Assembly: GCA_963800255.1 (NCBI GenBank)
Contig: CAWDAK010000009.1
Coordinates: 434,001-498,000, forward strand
Direction: 5' to 3'
DNA: 64,000 bases
Origin: DATFVA01 sp963800255
Lineage (GTDB): Bacteria; Bacteroidota; Ignavibacteria; Ignavibacteriales; Ignavibacteriaceae
Part shown: one piece after another, positions 60,159 to 64,000 of the stretch
Position numbering within the stretch: the first letter of the stretch is position 1
Layout: every line of letters begins with the position of its first letter
Translations under genes and position numbers: made by a program
The notes under the pieces: generated by a model
The model's input: the letters and a program-made list of their open reading frames with translations, nothing else
Told to the model about the DNA's origin: nothing
Databases searched by the model: none

Positions 60159-62564
60159 TTAATTTCCTCTCAATTTTGCATTAAACTTTTCTGTTACCGA
60201 TGATATAAGGTGAAGAAATTCTCTTTCAACCTCTTCATCGGTTAAGGTCCGCTGTTTATCAAAAAACTCTAAAGTAAAAGCCATACTTTTTTTATTTTCT
60301 CCAAGAGTATCGCTTTCGAATAAATCAAACAGGTTTACGGATTTCAGCAACCCGGTGCTTTCTTCAAGTATAAAATCAGAGACCTGCTCGTAAGTTACTG
60401 ATTTATCGAATATAAAAGCAAAGTCTCTAAGAACTTTTGGGAACCTTAAAAGCTCTTTGTATTTCTTGTCTGAAACCGGCAGTTTACTTAACTTTTGCAG
60501 ATCTATTTCAAAACAGTAGGTATCCTGGTCGATATCAAAATACTTCAGAAGCTTTTTATCCACTAATCCACCGTACCCGATTTCATCATTTTCAAACATA
60601 AGTGAAAATTTTGCGGAGTACGATGAATTTCTTTCATGATTATATGAATACTGCAAAACATTGTCAAGCGAAAATTTTGAGATAAATGACTTAATAAATC
60701 CCTTTAAGTCATAAAGGTCCAAATTCTCTTCCTCTGAATACCATGATTTTCTTCTCGATTTTCCGGAGATAACAAAGATCAGATTCTCCATTTCATTAAA
60801 ATCGCTGAAATCGGTTATTTTTTTCGCTGTTTTCAGACGGAATACGTTCCCTACTTCGAAAAGGTGAAGGTCTTTCTCCCCAACATTAAGGTTGGCAGCA
60901 ACTGTCTGAAGTGCCCCTGAAAGCAGCGAGGTTCTCAGGTATGCCATATCAGTACTCTGCGGATTAAGTACTTTTACGGGATAACCGGTCAGGGAGGCTG
61001 TTTCCTCACTCTGAAGAGGGTTGTTTATCATTTCATAAAATCCAAGCTCTACTGCTGTTTCTTTCACCAGGTCGGTAAATCGCGATTCATCTTTCTTTTC
61101 CCCCAATGTAATAGAAATCTTTGTTACAGTAGGTATATTATCATAACCATGTATCCTGGCAATTTCCTCTATAAGGTCTATCTCTCTCTCAATATCAGGG
61201 CGAAAAGTCGGAACCAAAACACGAAGTTCTTCATCTGTACTTGAAATTATGCTGATACCCAGTTTAGAAAGTATTTCTGAAATAGATTCTTTCTCAATAT
61301 AATATCCCAGTATCCGGTCTACTCTCTTAAACCTTAACCTTATTTCCTTCGGCTCGATTGGTTCGGGGTAACATTCAAGCACTCCTTTAAGGATTTCACC
61401 ACCCGCTAATTCAGCAATAAGCTGTGCAGCTCTTTCGGCTGCATATACTGTTCCATTCGGATCTGTAGTGCGTTCAAACCTGTATGATGCGTCTGTACTA
61501 AGTGCTAATGCCTTCGATGTATTCCTGATGCTGGAGGGATTAAAATAGGCGCTTTCAATAAGTAAATTTTTTGTTAATGAGGTTACCTCGGAATTTTCCC
61601 CTCCCATTACTCCGGCAATAGCCACCGGTTTCTCAGCGTCGCATATCATCATGGTTCCGGGGGGAAGCTTTCTTTCTTTTGAATCCAGTGTTGTGAATGC
61701 TGATTCACAGTCAGTGCTGAGTACAACAATTTTATGTCCCGCAAGGTTTTCAAGGTCAAAAGCATGTAGCGGCTGACCCGTTTCATACATTACATAATTG
61801 GTAACGTCAACTATATTGTTTATCGGTCTCAGTCCTATATTCTTCAATCTTCTTTTCAGCCACGAAGGTGATTCTTTTACAGTAACACCCTTAAGGATCC
61901 TTGATGAATACCTTGGACAGTTCTTTGTATCCTTTATCTCTACTGCAGCAGCCTCTGATGCTTCTTCTTCATTCTCTTCGATTTCTACTGCGGGTTTCTT
62001 AACTTCTCCTTTAAATATTGCAGCAAGATCCCTGGCCACGCCGATATGGGAAAGTGCATCCGGTCTGTTAGGAGTAATTGCTATTTCAAGAATTGTATCG
62101 TTAAGATGAAGGGCTTCGGAGATGGTGGATCCTTCCTCCAAACCATTCCCGAGAACCATAATTCCCTCGTGATTGTCGCTTATTCCAAGTTCAGCCTCGG
62201 AACAAATCATCCCATTTGATTCAATCCCGCGTATCTTAGCCTTCGAGATTTTAAAATTTCCTTTGGGAACGACCGCGCCAATCTGTGCAAACACCACCTT
62301 CTGGCCGGCATCAACATTAGGGGCTCCGCATATAACCTGGTAATCCTGTTTACCGGTGCTTACTGTGCATAAAGAGAGCTTATCAGCGTTTGGGTGCTTC
62401 TTCTTTTCTTTTACATACCCCACAACAAAATTCCTGTAAATCTCATTCTGGTCAACTACTTCTTCAACTTCCAGTCCACTCATCGTAAGCAGATGAACAA
62501 TTTCAGGAGTAGAAATTTCAGGAAGATCAACTAATTCTTTTAACCAATTTAAAGAGAGTCTCAA
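60159..62564 (-). CDS. pheT: Phenylalanyl-tRNA synthetase beta subunit
   Basis: 801 residues, full length. It begins 'RLSLNWLKELVDLP', has the tRNA-binding domain near 40-150, the B3/B4 editing domain ('PRYSSRILKGVTV'), B5 and the C-terminal anticodon-like FDX-ACB domain ('LRFPKVLRDFAFIFDKSVTYEQVSDFI'). It pairs with PheS to form the tetramer. Start TTG 62564 with GGAGAAAT upstream, 16 bases from pheS. Confidence 0.96.
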   Translation of the reverse strand: MRLSLNWLKELVDLPEISTPEIVHLLTMSGLEVEEVVDQNEIYRNFVVGYVKEKKKHPNADKLSLCTVSTGKQDYQVICGAPNVDAGQKVVFAQIGAVVPKGNFKISKAKIRGIESNGMICSEAELGISDNHEGIMVLGNGLEEGSTISEALHLNDTILEIAITPNRPDALSHIGVARDLAAIFKGEVKKPAVEIEENEEEASEAAAVEIKDTKNCPRYSSRILKGVTVKESPSWLKRRLKNIGLRPINNIVDVTNYVMYETGQPLHAFDLENLAGHKIVVLSTDCESAFTTLDSKERKLPPGTMMICDAEKPVAIAGVMGGENSEVTSLTKNLLIESAYFNPSSIRNTSKALALSTDASYRFERTTDPNGTVYAAERAAQLIAELAGGEILKGVLECYPEPIEPKEIRLRFKRVDRILGYYIEKESISEILSKLGISIISSTDEELRVLVPTFRPDIEREIDLIEEIARIHGYDNIPTVTKISITLGEKKDESRFTDLVKETAVELGFYEMINNPLQSEETASLTGYPVKVLNPQSTDMAYLRTSLLSGALQTVAANLNVGEKDLHLFEVGNVFRLKTAKKITDFSDFNEMENLIFVISGKSRRKSWYSEEENLDLYDLKGFIKSFISKFSLDNVLQYSYNHERNSSYSAKFSLMFENDEIGYGGLVDKKLLKYFDIDQDTYCFEIDLQKLSKLPVSDKKYKELLRFPKVLRDFAFIFDKSVTYEQVSDFILEESTGLLKSVNLFDLFESDTLGENKKSMAFTLEFFDKQRTLTDEEVEREFLHLISSVTEKFNAKLRGN

Positions 62565-62579
62565 TTTAATTTCTCCGGA

Positions 62580-63593
62580 TCAAAACTGTTTAAGAAATCT
62601 AATATCATTCTCAAAGAAAACCCTGATATCATCTATTCCATATTTAAGCATTGCAGTCCGTTCTATACCCATTCCGAAAGCGTATCCTGTATATTTCTCA
62701 GGATCATAGCCTACAGCCTTAAAAACATTAGGGTCAACCATTCCGCATCCAAGCACTTCAAGCCATCCGGAATATTTGCATACGCGGCAGCCTTTACCGT
62801 GGCAGAGGAAACAGGTGATATCCATTTCGGCGCTCGGTTCAGTGAAAGGAAAGAAACTCGGCCGGAAGCGATACTTTATATCCTCCCCGTAAAACTGTTT
62901 TGCAAATGAAACAAGCGTGCCTTTCAACTCGGCAAAAGTTACATCAGTATCTACGTAAATCCCGTCGACCTGGTGAAACATACAATAGCTTCTGGCGCTT
63001 ACCGCCTCATTCCTGTATACACGCCCAGGCATAATCGCCCTTACGGGTGGCTGATGCTTTTCCATAATTCTTATCTGAACAGGAGTGGTGTGGGTGCGCA
63101 GAACATAACTGCTGCTTACAAAATATGTATCCTGCATATCTCTCGCAGGGTGGTCGGGAGGAAAATTCAAGGCTTCAAAATTATAGTAATCTGATTCGAT
63201 TTCAGGACCAAGAGCAACTGCGAAACCAAGTCCCTTAAAAATATTTTTAATTTCATCCACCGTCTGGGTAAGAATATGCCGGCTGCCTGCAGGTTTAAAT
63301 TTCCCTGGCAGGGTAAGGTCGATGGTTCCTTTTTCAGATTCCTTTGATGATTCCATTTCATCCTTTAATGAATTAAACCTTCCGGTAACCTCATTACGGA
63401 GAAGATTCAGTTCTTTTCCCAGCAAAGGTTTTTCTTGCTTAGAAGCACTTTTAAGTTCATCGAATAGTTTTGAAAGGAGCCCGTTGCGGCTTAAGTATTT
63501 TAACCTGACGTCTTCAAGTTTTGCAGGTGAGTCGGTTTGTGAAATTTCTTTATTGAATTCTTCCCTTAGGGAAGCGATTTTTTCGTTCAACAT
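62580..63593 (-). CDS. pheS: Phenylalanyl-tRNA synthetase alpha subunit
   Basis: 337 residues: an N-terminal coiled coil (about 1-85), then class II motifs 1-3, with 'RTHTTPVQIRIME', 'RVYRNEAVSARSYCMFHQVDGI' and 'AFGMGIERTAMLKYGI'. It charges tRNA-Phe with PheT. A 13-bp hairpin between rplT and this gene may terminate most transcripts from rplT or act as an attenuator. Confidence 0.96.
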   Translation of the reverse strand: MLNEKIASLREEFNKEISQTDSPAKLEDVRLKYLSRNGLLSKLFDELKSASKQEKPLLGKELNLLRNEVTGRFNSLKDEMESSKESEKGTIDLTLPGKFKPAGSRHILTQTVDEIKNIFKGLGFAVALGPEIESDYYNFEALNFPPDHPARDMQDTYFVSSSYVLRTHTTPVQIRIMEKHQPPVRAIMPGRVYRNEAVSARSYCMFHQVDGIYVDTDVTFAELKGTLVSFAKQFYGEDIKYRFRPSFFPFTEPSAEMDITCFLCHGKGCRVCKYSGWLEVLGCGMVDPNVFKAVGYDPEKYTGYAFGMGIERTAMLKYGIDDIRVFFENDIRFLKQF

Positions 63594-63616
63594 ATCATAC
63601 CGGTTATTTAAAGTAA

Positions 63617-63654
63617 TACCCTTCCATATACAAATATAACGATATGGAAGGGTA
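63617..63654 (-). terminator. Hairpin between rplT and pheS
   Basis: A perfect 13-bp inverted repeat, TACCCTTCCATAT (63617-63629) with ATATGGAAGGGTA (63642-63654), loop of 12, begins five bases past the rplT stop. No strong T run follows on the minus strand, so a partial terminator or attenuator is as likely as a full one. Confidence 0.5.
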
Positions 63655-63658
63655 AATA

Positions 63659-64000
63659 TTAATTAGCAGAAAACTTAACCAGCTCAGTGAATGCTGCCGG
63701 GTTTTCAACAGCAAGACTGGCAAGAACTTTCCTGTTTATTTCAACACCCTTTGTATCGAGTGCATGAATAAGACGGGAATAAGTCGTTCCGTTTTCTCTG
63801 GCTGCAGCATTTATCCTGGTAATCCAGAGACTCCTGAACGTTCTCTTTTTTAGTTTTCTATCCCTGTATGCGTGTACCAGACCTTTTTCAACATGGTTTT
63901 TTGCAATAGTGTAAACTTTGCTTCTGGCGCCCCAGTAACCTTTGGCCTGTTTTAGTACTTTCTTCCTTCTCTGGTGAGAAGCTACTTTGTTTTTTGATCT
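63659..64000 (-). CDS. rplT: Ribosomal protein L20, partial
   Basis: 113 residues are visible; the first two (Met and one more) lie past the window edge. 'KVASHQRRKKVLKQAKGYWGARSKVYTIAKNHVEKGLVHAYRDRKLKKRTFRSLWI' is classic L20, and the C-terminal 'SRLIHALDTKGVEINRKVLASLAVENPAAFTELV' completes it. It is needed for 50S assembly and usually follows infC and rpmI. It leads into pheST. Confidence 0.97.
   Translation of the reverse strand, partial: RSKNKVASHQRRKKVLKQAKGYWGARSKVYTIAKNHVEKGLVHAYRDRKLKKRTFRSLWITRINAAARENGTTYSRLIHALDTKGVEINRKVLASLAVENPAAFTELVKFSAN

Overview
The window looks like chromosomal DNA from a free-living member of the Bacteroidota/Chlorobiota group, most likely an Ignavibacteria-type organism. 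This rests on the AT-rich base composition, a C-terminal type IX secretion (T9SS) sorting domain of the 'LYQNYPNPFNPST' kind, a SPOR lipoprotein, FadL-like barrel and Ig-like lipoproteins, a histone H1-like protein, and a mix of ATG, GTG and many TTG starts with good Shine-Dalgarno sites. It is mostly ordinary housekeeping and metabolic sequence. I found no prophage, transposase, CRISPR array or recognisable defence system.

Layout. 1-3746 (minus): an acyl-CoA module of archaeal-type HMG-CoA synthase, thiolase and DUF35 zinc-ribbon/OB protein, followed by an AtuA/DUF1446 gene cut by the window edge. 3950-7935: miaA-pcm, a UPF0316 membrane protein, a STAS protein and an unrecognised exported protein. 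8084-8417: tRNA-Cys and tRNA-Gly, each with its own terminator. 8618-11733: plsY (frameshifted), htrA and purB in an overlapping operon. 11743-15020: a small unknown protein, a CheY-like regulator and a tail-specific protease. 15453-23885: lysine degradation through aminoadipate semialdehyde (ALDH7 and lysine 6-aminotransferase), with an Rrf2 regulator and, between the enzymes, a giant T9SS-sorted beta-helix surface protein whose sorting tail is displaced by a frameshift. 24044-31622: rsmI, then a tightly packed minus operon running icd-like, MFS, dusB, PAP2-like, polX, enoyl-CoA hydratase, apt. 31756-36763: CapA-like protein, histone H1-like protein, an EMO/HDR-type membrane Fe-S oxidoreductase, bioY and an alpha/beta hydrolase. 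36838-38636: hisA, a cyclic-nucleotide-binding protein and a universal stress protein. 38637-41684: polyprenyl synthase, tatC, glyA. 41806-47602 (minus): glgA-gmhB-lipoprotein-barrel-TPR operon. 47845-51365: SPOR lipoprotein followed by the histidine-degradation genes hutI (frameshifted), ftcD and fchA. 51382-57106 (minus): coaE; proline dehydrogenase, tsaD, chorismate mutase, mltG, Ig-like lipoprotein. 57723-64000 (minus): rplT, pheS, pheT, a coiled-coil protein, zapA, a likely 6S RNA and rny.

How the genes work together. The HMG-CoA/thiolase/DUF35 set, the enoyl-CoA hydratase, the EMO-type oxidoreductase, proline dehydrogenase, the lysine pair and the histidine genes fit an organism that lives on amino acids and acyl-CoAs and feeds electrons to menaquinone. 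The translation and envelope genes are the usual housekeeping background.

Most worth a second look: two families of intergenic repeats that occur together at both large gene-free stretches (15.0-15.4 kb and 57.2-57.7 kb); three genes each broken by one extra base; a PolX protein that appears to have lost its polymerase catalytic aspartates; an mltG reading frame with no ATG, GTG or TTG start; a perfect palindrome just upstream of the Rrf2 gene; a 6S-like RNA between zapA and rny; and the archaeal-style HMG-CoA synthase module. Nothing here is proven to be a new system. All calls come from reading the sequence without database searches.
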